From contig JAUIJZ010000006.1 of assembly GCA_030430715.1 (NCBI GenBank), forward strand, positions 1-64,000: a DNA stretch of 64,000 nt. The letters run 5' to 3'. The position numbers were made by a program, and so were the translations under genes. Below are positions 55,852 through 64,000 of this stretch, one piece after another (position 1 is the first letter of the stretch; every line of letters starts with the position of its first letter). The DNA is from Alphaproteobacteria bacterium. GTDB lineage: Bacteria > Pseudomonadota > Alphaproteobacteria > Caulobacterales > Aquidulcibacteraceae. The notes under the pieces are model-generated. The model was given only the letters and a program-made list of their open reading frames with translations. It was not told the DNA's origin and did not search any database.

Positions 55852-56301
55852 TCAGACAGCCGCCCTCGTGCTCAGAAACTCCAAATACCGGGGCGGCTCC
55901 GCATCAAAGATTTCGCGGCCGCCGCCCATGTAAGCGCGGATTAGCTCGTCAGCCGCCGCGTCTTCTTCGCCCGCATCGAATAGCACTTGTCCGAGACGCA
56001 GATGAAGAAAGGGATTTCCGAGCCCGTCTGGGCACGTCATCGCGTACTCAAGCGCTTCCCGTGCAGACGTCTTAAAACCAGCGAGAAAACAGGCGTCGCC
56101 AATGGCCGCGAGTATCCAGGTGGATGCCTGCCATTCATTCTTCGGCTCTGGGATTAGCTTCCAGCCCTCGTTGTAGGCAGCAATAGCAGCTTTGAATTGA
56201 TGCGCTTCGGCGCACCGGTCGCCCTCCGCGCAATGCTTGGAAATCGAAGCGTGAAGCTCAGTTGGAAGCTCTCGAAGCCCGTCGATCATTACTGAACTCA
56301 C
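55852..56301 (-). CDS. Hypothetical TPR-like protein
   Basis: ALEYAMTCPDGLGNPFLHLRLGQVLFDAGEEDAAADELIRAYMGGGREIF. Confidence 0.7.
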   Translation of the reverse strand: MSSVMIDGLRELPTELHASISKHCAEGDRCAEAHQFKAAIAAYNEGWKLIPEPKNEWQASTWILAAIGDACFLAGFKTSAREALEYAMTCPDGLGNPFLHLRLGQVLFDAGEEDAAADELIRAYMGGGREIFDAEPPRYLEFLSTRAAV

Positions 56302-56354
56302 TGCGATTTCATGGTTCGACCGTCAATGACTGGATTGGGCCCAATAGCCGACTC

Positions 56355-56471
56355 TTCGTCATTCCGGTCGCGCGCATTCGCGCGCGGGCCGAAACCCAGG
56401 GGCAAAGGCACGGCGCTCCCTCGCTTCCTGGCTTCCGGTCTCATCGCTGCGCGATGCCCCGGAATGACGAA
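56355..56471. repeat. Intergenic palindromic repeat with TTCGTCATTCCGG ends
   Basis: TTCGTCATTCCGG ... CCGGAATGACGAA, 13-bp perfect terminal inverted repeat. Confidence 0.85.
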
Positions 56472-56572
56472 TTCTATCCCGCGCGCGAACACGTCAAACG
56501 CCAGCAAAACCAAGCGCCCGCGCCAAATCTATCCGCCCCTTCCAACAGCGCGCGTAAGCTTGCGCGCACATC

Positions 56573-57055
56573 ATGCGATCCACGCCCGCCCCCATTATCA
56601 GCCAACACAAGCTCGCCCGGCTCACAGCCTGGATGCGGCTGTGGCTGATTTGGTTTTCTGGCGTGTTCGCGGAAATGTGGGGCAGGGGCGAAGGCGCGCA
56701 TGCGCGCGCGTTTGATAGCCCGGCGCGTTATGCCGCCCATCTCGTTATCCTGCATGTGTTTGCGCGGCTGAAACTGAAGCCGCGCTGCGCGCATCGGCAC
56801 GGGCGTTTGAAATATGCCAGCTTGCGCGCCGTCGCGGGCTCGGCCTTGCGCAGCGCCATGCGCGGTCGCAGCGGCGCCGCGCGTCTGTTCGCCATCTTCG
56901 CCGTGCTGCGCGACATCGATGCGCATGTAGCGCGCCTCGCGCGCCGCTTGCGCAATGGCCTGACGCGTATGCGCGTGATCCTGCCGCGCGCCGAAACCGC
57001 GCCCGCGCCATGCGCGCCGGCGCTTTCGCGCGTCGCTTGCGCCGATACGTCCTAG
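56573..57055 (+). CDS. Hypothetical protein
   Basis: ORF of plausible composition (LAWMRLWLIWFSGVFAEMWG...); no family recognised. Confidence 0.4.
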   Translation: MRSTPAPIISQHKLARLTAWMRLWLIWFSGVFAEMWGRGEGAHARAFDSPARYAAHLVILHVFARLKLKPRCAHRHGRLKYASLRAVAGSALRSAMRGRSGAARLFAIFAVLRDIDAHVARLARRLRNGLTRMRVILPRAETAPAPCAPALSRVACADTS

Positions 57056-57147
57056 AACGCGCCTCAGCTTGATCTCGATCGCGCACGACAACGCCAACAG
57101 CGCGCAGCTTTTGGCGCCGCTCGGCGTGCGTCAAATCCTAAGCAGGC

Positions 57148-57639
57148 TTATTTCTTGCGGAACGCGTCGAGGCTGACGACGGATGCATCCATCTCTTTCG
57201 CCGACGGCGGCGCTTCGGGCGCGCTTTCGCGCGGCGCCGGATGGCCGGCATCGTCGCCCGACGCCATGCGCGCTTCGTCCTGATGATGTTCGAATTGCAG
57301 GCCGAACTTCACGCTCGGATCGAAGAAGCGCGTGATCGCATTGAAGGGGATCGTGATCGGATGCGGCTGGCCCGAGAATTTCAGGATGACGCGGAAGCGA
57401 TCGGCGTAAACGTCGAGATCCCAGAATTGGTGTTCCAGCACGATCGTCATCTCATCGGGATAACGCGCGCGCAGATGTTCCGGGATGACGACGCCGACGC
57501 CATGTGTGCGGAACGTGATGTAGAAATGATGTTTGCCCGGCAATCCGCGGGGGCTCGCAGCCTCCTGCAGAGCCGCACGCACGACGCTGCGCAGCGCGTC
57601 TTGCATCAGCTCATCATATCCAATCATGTCGTCCGCCAC
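57148..57639 (-). CDS. sspB: ClpXP adaptor SspB (alphaproteobacterial type)
   Basis: MIGYDELMQDALRSVVRAAL...HHFYITFRTHGVGVVIPEHLRARYPDEMTIVLEHQFWDLDVYADRFRVILKFSGQPHPITIPFNAITRFFDPSV; GTG start proposed. Confidence 0.92.
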   Translation of the reverse strand: MADDMIGYDELMQDALRSVVRAALQEAASPRGLPGKHHFYITFRTHGVGVVIPEHLRARYPDEMTIVLEHQFWDLDVYADRFRVILKFSGQPHPITIPFNAITRFFDPSVKFGLQFEHHQDEARMASGDDAGHPAPRESAPEAPPSAKEMDASVVSLDAFRKK

Positions 57640-57995
57640 GGCAGCCCCCTCATTGGCTAGAAGCAACCCTTACTAGCTCATTTCGGGCAGTCAATTGCTG
57701 ATCCACAAAGCGCGAAATCTAACGCGTTTCCAATCTTGAAATGGCGAAACATCAGAAGCGCTTGAAAGTTCGCGCGGCACGCGCAAGCGCATATGCAATG
57801 TGTGACGAGTTCGCGTTGAGCGCGAGAGGCGCGCATGCGCTCATCTTTGCAAACATCTGCACAGCAAGGAGAATTTTTCGCGCGGCGGCATCCTGTGCGG
57901 ACGCTCGCGATTGAGTGCTCGGAACGCGGCTCACTAGCGCGGCTGTGAGTAACTCAAACTGGCGCGTGAGAGATAAATCTCCAGCGACGTTTCGT

Positions 57996-58102
57996 TTGGG
58001 GGATAAATCCCCGGCTTCTGTTGCCGGGCCCAAATTTTGGAATATTGGCGCCCGGCCTTGCGCAGCGCTTGGGGGATAAATCCCCGGCTTCTGTTGCCGG
58101 GC
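57996..58102. repeat. Direct repeat of a 34-bp double-hairpin unit (57996-58029 and 58069-58102)
   Basis: TTGGGGGATAAATCCCCGGCTTCTGTTGCCGGGC occurs twice identically, 73-bp period; a diverged partial unit GAGAGATAAATCTCC at 57968-57982. Confidence 0.92.
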
Positions 58103-58104
58103 GC

Positions 58105-58405
58105 CGGGGGGCCCCGCCTTAGGATGCTACTCGTAAGGACTTAAGATCGGAAAACTCCGCGCTGCTTACGCAGCGAGGGCGAATTCCTCAGCGTTGTTGT
58201 CATTGGCAACTATGCTGTTTGGCCTGTAACGGGACCACCCGAGCAAAAGCCTCAGCCTTCAACGTCCGTCGATCCTATTTCGGCCCCAGACTTCCCCAAT
58301 GAGGAAAAACTGGTGGAGCCGCCGGGCATCGCACCCGGGTCCGATCCGCCTATCTCTGCGCGTTTATTGCCATAGTCCGGGCAAGCCCGAACGAGTCGGA
58401 ATATA
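58105..58405 (-). ncRNA. ssrA: Two-piece (circularly permuted) tmRNA; approximate ends
   Basis: Acceptor piece ending GGCTCCACCA at 58311; coding piece starting GGGGCC at 58287 (pairs with GGCTCC); tag at 58166-58207 decodes ANDNNAEEFALAA*. Confidence 0.93.
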
Positions 58406-58461
58406 GGCGGCGGCAGGGCGGGTGCAAAGGGCGCCCGAGTCGGCCCATATTAGGGGGTATT

Positions 58462-59310
58462 ATGAGCGCGCAGCCTGTTCCCTCGTCCGATTTCAGCGGC
58501 CCGCCCAGCGCCGCCGACGCCGCCTATCTCGGCCTGCTGGCCGATGTGCTGGAAAACGGCGTCGATCGCGGCGACCGCACCGGCACCGGCACGCGCGGTG
58601 TGTTCGGCCGGCAGATGCGCTTCGATCTCGGCGCGGGCTTTCCCCTGCTGACCACCAAGAAGCTGCACCTCAAAAGCATCATCCTCGAACTGCTTTGGTT
58701 TCTGCGTGGCGATTCCAACGTGCGCTGGCTGCAGGAGCAGGGGGTCACGATCTGGGACGAATGGGCCGATGAGAACGGCGATCTCGGCCCGGTCTATGGC
58801 AAGCAATGGCGCTCGTGGGAGGCGAAGGACGGCCGCGTGATCGATCAGATCGCCAATGTGGTGCAATCGCTCAAGACCAATCCGAATTCGCGCCGCCATA
58901 TCGTCAGCGCCTGGAACCCGGCCGAAGTGGATCAGATGGCGCTGCCGCCGTGCCACTGCCTGTTCCAGTTCTTCGTCGCCGACGGCAACCTGAGCTGTCA
59001 GCTCTATCAGCGCAGCGCGGATATTTTTCTCGGGGTGCCCTTCAATATCGCCTCATATGCGCTGCTGACGCAGATGATGGCGCAGGCGACCGGCCTCGCG
59101 CCCGGCGAATTCGTACACACGTTCGGCGACGCGCACCTCTATCACAACCATTTCGAGCAGGCGCGCACGCAGCTTTCACGCGAAGCCTATGCCGCGCCGC
59201 ACATGCTACTGAACCCAGCGCGGAAAGATATCTTTGCGTTCGAGTATTCGGATTTCAAACTCGAGGGCTATCAGGCGCATCCGAGCATCAAGGCCCCGAT
59301 CGCGGTGTGA
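58462..59310 (+). CDS. thyA: Thymidylate synthase
   Basis: [54 protein letters not shown]. Confidence 0.98.
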   Translation: MSAQPVPSSDFSGPPSAADAAYLGLLADVLENGVDRGDRTGTGTRGVFGRQMRFDLGAGFPLLTTKKLHLKSIILELLWFLRGDSNVRWLQEQGVTIWDEWADENGDLGPVYGKQWRSWEAKDGRVIDQIANVVQSLKTNPNSRRHIVSAWNPAEVDQMALPPCHCLFQFFVADGNLSCQLYQRSADIFLGVPFNIASYALLTQMMAQATGLAPGEFVHTFGDAHLYHNHFEQARTQLSREAYAAPHMLLNPARKDIFAFEYSDFKLEGYQAHPSIKAPIAV

Positions 59311-59379
59311 GCCTCGCCATCGCTTGAGGGCGCGGCCCATCCGGTCTAGGCCGTTACAAACACTAAAGAGGGGTGCGCC

Positions 59380-60396
59380 ATGAAGTCACGACGCTTAGGC
59401 AAAAGCGCCATTGCGGTTTCCGAAATCTGCATGGGGACGATGACGTTCGGCAATCAGGCCGACGAAAAGACCGCCGCGCGCGTCTGCGACATGAGCCTCG
59501 ATGCGGGGATCAATTTTTTCGACACGGCGGAGAATTATCCGGTTCCGCCAAAAGAAGAATATGCCGGTCGCACCGAGGAATTCTTCGGCCGTTGGCTGAA
59601 AACCAAGCGCCGTGATGAAGTGATCCTGGCGACGAAGGTCAGCGGGCCGAGCCACGGCTGGCTCCGAAGCAGCCAGCGCGCCGGCATGACGGCGCTGGAT
59701 CGCCACAACATCACGCGCGCCGTCGAGGCCAGCCTCAAGCGTCTGCAAACCGATTATATCGATCTCTACCAAACGCACTGGCCCGATCACGGCACGGCCT
59801 ATGACGAAACCATGGAGGCGCTCGACGACCTCGTGCGCGACGGCAAAGTGCGCGTGATCGGCTGTTCGAACGAAACCACTTGGGGGCTGATGAAAAGCAT
59901 CGAAGCGTCGTCGCGCCTCGGCGTCGCGCGCTATCAGACCATCCAGAATAATTTCAGCATGAACAATCGCCGCTTCGAGGATGAACTCGCCGCGGCGTGC
60001 CGGCAGGAGGGCGTGAGCCTGTTGCCGTATTCGCCGATTGGCGGTGGCGTGCTCTCGGGGAAATACCAAAACGGCGCGCGGCCCGAGGGCGCACGTTTCG
60101 CCAATTATCTCAATATTGGCGGGCGGCAGGCGGCGATGGCCTCGCGCTATGTCAACGAAAAGAGCCTGGCCTCGACGGAGGCGTTCATGGGCGTCGCCGC
60201 CGAAGCCGGCATCGACGTGGTCACGCTCGCGGTGGCGTGGTCGAAGCAGCATGATTTTGTCGCTTCCACGATTGTGGGTGTGACGAGCACCGAGCAGCTG
60301 GCGCCGATCTTCGCGGCGGCTGATTTGGTGTTGTCCGACGAGGTGATGCAGGCGGTGGACAAGGTCACGAAAGACATCTTGTACCCGATGGGCTGA
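59380..60396 (+). CDS. Aldo/keto reductase
   Basis: ISEICMGTMTFGNQ-type motif; DAGINFFDTAENYP; DYIDLYQTHWPD; IGCSNET. Confidence 0.93.
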   Translation: MKSRRLGKSAIAVSEICMGTMTFGNQADEKTAARVCDMSLDAGINFFDTAENYPVPPKEEYAGRTEEFFGRWLKTKRRDEVILATKVSGPSHGWLRSSQRAGMTALDRHNITRAVEASLKRLQTDYIDLYQTHWPDHGTAYDETMEALDDLVRDGKVRVIGCSNETTWGLMKSIEASSRLGVARYQTIQNNFSMNNRRFEDELAAACRQEGVSLLPYSPIGGGVLSGKYQNGARPEGARFANYLNIGGRQAAMASRYVNEKSLASTEAFMGVAAEAGIDVVTLAVAWSKQHDFVASTIVGVTSTEQLAPIFAAADLVLSDEVMQAVDKVTKDILYPMG

Positions 60397-60408
60397 GGCG
60401 CTGGAGCT

Positions 60409-60915
60409 ATGGCCGCTAAACTTACTCTCGTCGTCGCGGTCGCGAAAAACGGAATCATCGGCCGCGAAGGCGGGCTGCCGTGGCGGTTGTCGTCCGACAT
60501 GAAGCGTTTCAAAGCGGCGACGATGGGCAAACCCGTATTGATGGGCCGCAATACCTGGGACAGCCTGCCGAAAAAACCGCTGCCCGGCCGGCAAAATCTC
60601 GTGCTCACGCGCGATGCGAATTTCAAAGCCGAAGGTGCGTGGCTCTATACCGATCTTGCCGCCATGCTTGCGGCCGCCCGCGCTATGGCGGAAAGCGCCG
60701 GCGTTGAGGAAGCCTGCGTCATCGGCGGCGCCCAGCTTTACGAAGCGACGCTGCCTCTTGCCGACCGCATTATGTTGACGGAAGTGAACCTCGCGCCGGA
60801 AGGCGATGCGCGCTTGAACCTCGACCTTTCAGGCTGGCGCGAAGTTTCCCGCGAAGCCGTCGCGCGCGGCGACAAGGATGATGCCGATTTTGTCGTGCGC
60901 GTGTTGGAGCGCTGA
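60409..60915 (+). CDS. folA: Dihydrofolate reductase
   Basis: LVVAVAKNGIIGREGGLPWRLSSDMKRFK; GRNTWDSLP; VIGGAQLYEATL. Confidence 0.97.
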   Translation: MAAKLTLVVAVAKNGIIGREGGLPWRLSSDMKRFKAATMGKPVLMGRNTWDSLPKKPLPGRQNLVLTRDANFKAEGAWLYTDLAAMLAAARAMAESAGVEEACVIGGAQLYEATLPLADRIMLTEVNLAPEGDARLNLDLSGWREVSREAVARGDKDDADFVVRVLER

Positions 60916-60921
60916 GGCGGC

Positions 60922-61536
60922 ATGATCGTTGTGCATCATCTAGAGCAATCGCGGTCACTGCGCATCCTCTGGCTGCTGGAGGAACTCGGTCTCGATTATG
61001 AAGTGAGGCACTACAAGCGCGATCCGGTCACCTATTTGGCGCCGCCAGAACTCAAACACATTCACTCGCTCGGCAAGTCGCCCATGATCGAACTCGATGG
61101 ACGGCCCATGTTGGAGAGCGGCGCCATCGTTGAATTGCTCTGCGAGCGCGAGGGGGGCGGCAAGCTCGCCTTGGCGCCCAACGCGGCCGAGCGGCGCGAT
61201 TATCTCTATTGGCTGCATTTCGCCGAAAGCTCGGTGATGCCATCCGTCATCATGCTCTATTTCATGAAGCGCGTGGGCGAGGCGGGCGCGAAGCAATTGC
61301 CGATGGTGATGGCGCAGCTTGATCTCTTGCTAGGTCACGCCGACCAGGCGCTGGAGGGGCGCGATCATTTTGTTGCCGGGCGCCTCACCGGCGCGGACAT
61401 CCAGATGAGCGCCGCCTCCGATGCCGCCATCAGTTTTGGCCTGGGCGAAAAATACCCGAACCTGACCCGCGTCCGCGCGCTTCTGCGGGAACGGCCTGCA
61501 TTCAAGCGCGCGCTGGAACGCGGCGGCGGCTCATAG
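60922..61536 (+). CDS. Glutathione S-transferase family protein
   Basis: SRSLRILWLLEELGLDYEVRHYKR; GKSPMIELDGRPMLESGAIVELLCER. Confidence 0.92.
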   Translation: MIVVHHLEQSRSLRILWLLEELGLDYEVRHYKRDPVTYLAPPELKHIHSLGKSPMIELDGRPMLESGAIVELLCEREGGGKLALAPNAAERRDYLYWLHFAESSVMPSVIMLYFMKRVGEAGAKQLPMVMAQLDLLLGHADQALEGRDHFVAGRLTGADIQMSAASDAAISFGLGEKYPNLTRVRALLRERPAFKRALERGGGS

Positions 61537-61594
61537 TTCTGGACAGACGCGCCGACGCGCATTGAAGTGCGCGCGCTCGATAAAGGTGCTCAGC

Positions 61595-63007
61595 ATGCGC
61601 GCTCGTGATTGTAAGATTGTCGCCACGATGGGGCCGGCCAGTGATCCGCCGGAGCGATTGGCTATGCTGATCGAAGCCGGGGTTGATTGTTTCCGCCTCA
61701 ATTTCAGTCATGGCGGGCGCGAAGATCATGCCCGCCGTCTGGCCGCGATCCGCGCCGCCGAACAGCAGGCGGGCGCCACGGTCGGCGTGTTCGCCGATCT
61801 GCAAGGGCCGAAAATCCGCGTCGGCATGTTCGCGGACGGTCAGATCCAGCTCAAATATAATGATGTTGTGACGCTGGAAGCGTCGGATGAGCCCGGCGAG
61901 CCTGGCCTCATTCGCTTGCCGCACCCCGAACTCGTGCATGCGCTGGAAGAGGGCGACATTCTCAAGCTCGATGACGGCAAGATGCAGCTCACCGTGATCG
62001 AGCACGGACGCACACAATTGAAGGCGCGCGTGGATTTCGGGGGCGCGCTGAAAAACCAGAAGGGCGTGAATGTGCCGACGCGGCGCATTCCGATTTCAGC
62101 GCTGACCGATAAGGACCGCGAAGATTTGAGCTACGCGCTCGATCTTGGCGTTGATTATATCGCCTTGTCTTTCGTGCAGCAGGCTGATGATGTGCGTGAG
62201 GCGCGCGCGCTGATCGGCGATCGCGCCGGGATCATTTCCAAGATCGAAAAGCCCTCGGCGCTGACGCAATTGGAAGAGATTGTCGAAGCATCGGACGCGG
62301 TGATGGTGGCGCGCGGCGATCTCGGCGTGGAGCTTCCGCCCGAACAGGTGCCGATCGCGCAGCGGCGCATCATCGCTACGGCGCGCGCCGCGGGGCGGCC
62401 CGTGATCGTCGCCACGCACATGCTGGAAAGCATGGTCGATGCGCCGACGCCGACACGGGCGGAAGCCTCCGATGTCGCCGGCGCGGTGTATCAGGGCGCC
62501 GATGCGGTGATGCTGTCGGCCGAGAGCGCGGTGGGCCGCCATCCGCAATCGGCTGTGGCGATCATGGACCGCATCATCCGCGCTGTTGAGAACGACAACG
62601 AATACTGGGCTTCGCTCTCGCGAGAGATGACGCCGCCGCAGGATACGACTGCCGACGCCATCGCGCTTTCGGCGCGTCACATCGCTGATGTCATCGGCTG
62701 CGCCACGGTTGTCGCCTATACTTCAACCGGCTCCAGCGCCATCCGTGTGGCGCGCGAACGGCCGCGTTGCGGCGTTGTCGGTCTTACGCCGTTCGTCGAA
62801 ACCGCGCGCAAACTCGCGCTGGTTTGGGGCGTGCGCGCGCAAGTCACCGAAGATGTGCACAATGTCGAGGAAATGGTCGAGAAAGCCGATGCGGCGGTGC
62901 GCGCGATGGGCGCCGCCGATGTCGGCGACCGCATCGCGGTGATCGCCGGCGTGCCGTTCGGCCGCGCGGGCAAGACCAACATGATCCGCGTGCTGCGGCT
63001 GGAATAA
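61595..63007 (+). CDS. pyk: Pyruvate kinase
   Basis: KIVATMGPASDPPERLAMLIEAGVDCFRLNFSHG; MVARGDLGVELP; ATHMLESMVDAPTPTRAEASDVA. Confidence 0.97.
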   Translation: MRARDCKIVATMGPASDPPERLAMLIEAGVDCFRLNFSHGGREDHARRLAAIRAAEQQAGATVGVFADLQGPKIRVGMFADGQIQLKYNDVVTLEASDEPGEPGLIRLPHPELVHALEEGDILKLDDGKMQLTVIEHGRTQLKARVDFGGALKNQKGVNVPTRRIPISALTDKDREDLSYALDLGVDYIALSFVQQADDVREARALIGDRAGIISKIEKPSALTQLEEIVEASDAVMVARGDLGVELPPEQVPIAQRRIIATARAAGRPVIVATHMLESMVDAPTPTRAEASDVAGAVYQGADAVMLSAESAVGRHPQSAVAIMDRIIRAVENDNEYWASLSREMTPPQDTTADAIALSARHIADVIGCATVVAYTSTGSSAIRVARERPRCGVVGLTPFVETARKLALVWGVRAQVTEDVHNVEEMVEKADAAVRAMGAADVGDRIAVIAGVPFGRAGKTNMIRVLRLE

Positions 63008-63011
63008 GTTT

Positions 63012-64000
63012 TTAGCGGATCGCGATTTTTGGCGCGGGTTTGTTGAGCCGCGCCACATTGCCGAGCGCGCTTTGCGCAATCTCGCGGAAACGTTGCGCGA
63101 CTGGGTGATCGGGGTTTGCCGCGACCAGCGGCGCGCCGGCATCGGCGCTTTCGCGCAAGCGCACATCAATCGGGATTTCGCCAAGGAACGGCGCGCCGGC
63201 TTGCTCGGCGGTGCGGCGGGCGCCGCCTTCGCCGAATATGTATGCGCGCGATCCGTCCGGTGTTTCGAAATACGCCATGTTCTCGATCACCCCAAGAATG
63301 GGCGCGTGGGTCTTGTCGAACATGGCGATGCCGCGCCGCACGTCGGCGAGCGCCATTTCCTGGGGCGTCGAAACGATCACGGCGCCCGCGAGCGGCGTGC
63401 GCTGCACGAGCGTGAGTTGTACGTCGCCCGTGCCCGGCGGCAGATCGAGCAGCAGCACATCGAGCTCGCCCCAGGCGACATCCTCCAGCATTTGCCTCAC
63501 GGCGCTGGTGGCCATCGCGCCGCGCCAGATCATCGCTTGCTCGGCATTGACGAGATAGCCAATCGACATGGTCTTGAGGCCGTGCGCTTCGATCGGGCTG
63601 ATGGTTTTGTCGGGATTGGCTTGCGGTTTGCGCCCGTGCACGCCGAGCAGCGTTGGCGCCGACGGCCCGTATACATCGAGATCGAGCAGACCCGTCTTCA
63701 TCCCCAATGAGGCGAGCGCGCAGGCGAGATTGACGGCGACGGTTGATTTGCCGACGCCGCCTTTGGCGCTGGCGACGGCGATGACGTGCTTCACACGTGA
63801 CAGACCGTTGGCGCGTCGTGCCGCCTTGGGTTCGTGTGCGGTGAGAACCGCCGCTACAGATGTGACGCCGGAGATGGAACGCGCCGCCGCCTCGGCCTCG
63901 GCACGCACTGCGACATATCGTTCAGCCGCGTCGGAAGGCGCTTCAATCGTGAACGAAACCTTGCCGTCTTCGCGCACTTCGAGGCCGGAAACGCGGCCAG
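63012..64000 (-). CDS. Mrp/ApbC-family iron-sulfur carrier P-loop ATPase (5' end beyond window)
   Basis: VASAKGGVGKSTVAVNLA deviant Walker A; GRVSGLEVREDGKVSFTIE reads in frame to the right window edge. Confidence 0.93.
   Translation of the reverse strand, partial: GRVSGLEVREDGKVSFTIEAPSDAAERYVAVRAEAEAAARSISGVTSVAAVLTAHEPKAARRANGLSRVKHVIAVASAKGGVGKSTVAVNLACALASLGMKTGLLDLDVYGPSAPTLLGVHGRKPQANPDKTISPIEAHGLKTMSIGYLVNAEQAMIWRGAMATSAVRQMLEDVAWGELDVLLLDLPPGTGDVQLTLVQRTPLAGAVIVSTPQEMALADVRRGIAMFDKTHAPILGVIENMAYFETPDGSRAYIFGEGGARRTAEQAGAPFLGEIPIDVRLRESADAGAPLVAANPDHPVAQRFREIAQSALGNVARLNKPAPKIAIR

Noticed and set aside
57752-58033. 93-aa minus-strand ORF upstream of sspB
   Set aside because: Its N-terminus (MGPATEAGDLSPKRNVAGDLSLTR) is just translation of the palindromic repeat units
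57996-58102. Possible CRISPR array
   Set aside because: Only two full repeats with internal double hairpins, one 39-bp interval, and no cas genes nearby

Overview
The window is a contiguous, GC-rich alphaproteobacterial chromosome segment. The gene content, two-piece permuted tmRNA, and a CtrA/GANTC-type ftsZ promoter suggest a Caulobacterales/Hyphomonadaceae-like lineage; this placement is inference. Its backbone is the dcw division/cell-wall cluster: rsmH-ftsL-ftsI-murE-murF-mraY-murD-ftsW-murG-murC ... murB ... ddl-ftsQ-ftsA ... ftsZ. Unrelated genes interrupt the cluster: an SLC13-type permease, a HAD hydrolase, a TIR-like membrane protein, katG, and a reverse-strand nupC between ftsA and ftsZ. 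Downstream are lpxC, bamD, ligA, an EncFtn-like ferritin, pepP, prmA, uvrD/pcrA, fumC, sspB, thyA, folA, pyk and an mrp/apbC fragment. RNA genes are rnpB (+) and a circularly permuted ssrA (-) whose tag decodes as ANDNNAEEFALAA. The observations I rate highest are: (1) tandem membrane TIR genes, one fused to DUF805 and one carrying a TM helix plus a four-cysteine domain that also occurs as a separate secreted protein in the window, with a further TIR-like TM protein elsewhere; (2) a palindromic REP-like element read through in frame inside ligA; (3) a perfect TTAA-N7-TTAA motif plus GANTC sites upstream of ftsZ; (4) an EncFtn-like ferritin with no adjacent encapsulin and no obvious targeting tail; (5) several unexplained palindromic repeat elements (after the SLC13 gene, beside ssrA, near 56.4 kb); (6) a frameshifted FdhF-like gene at the left edge. 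No database search was possible, so all family calls are by recognition of motifs.
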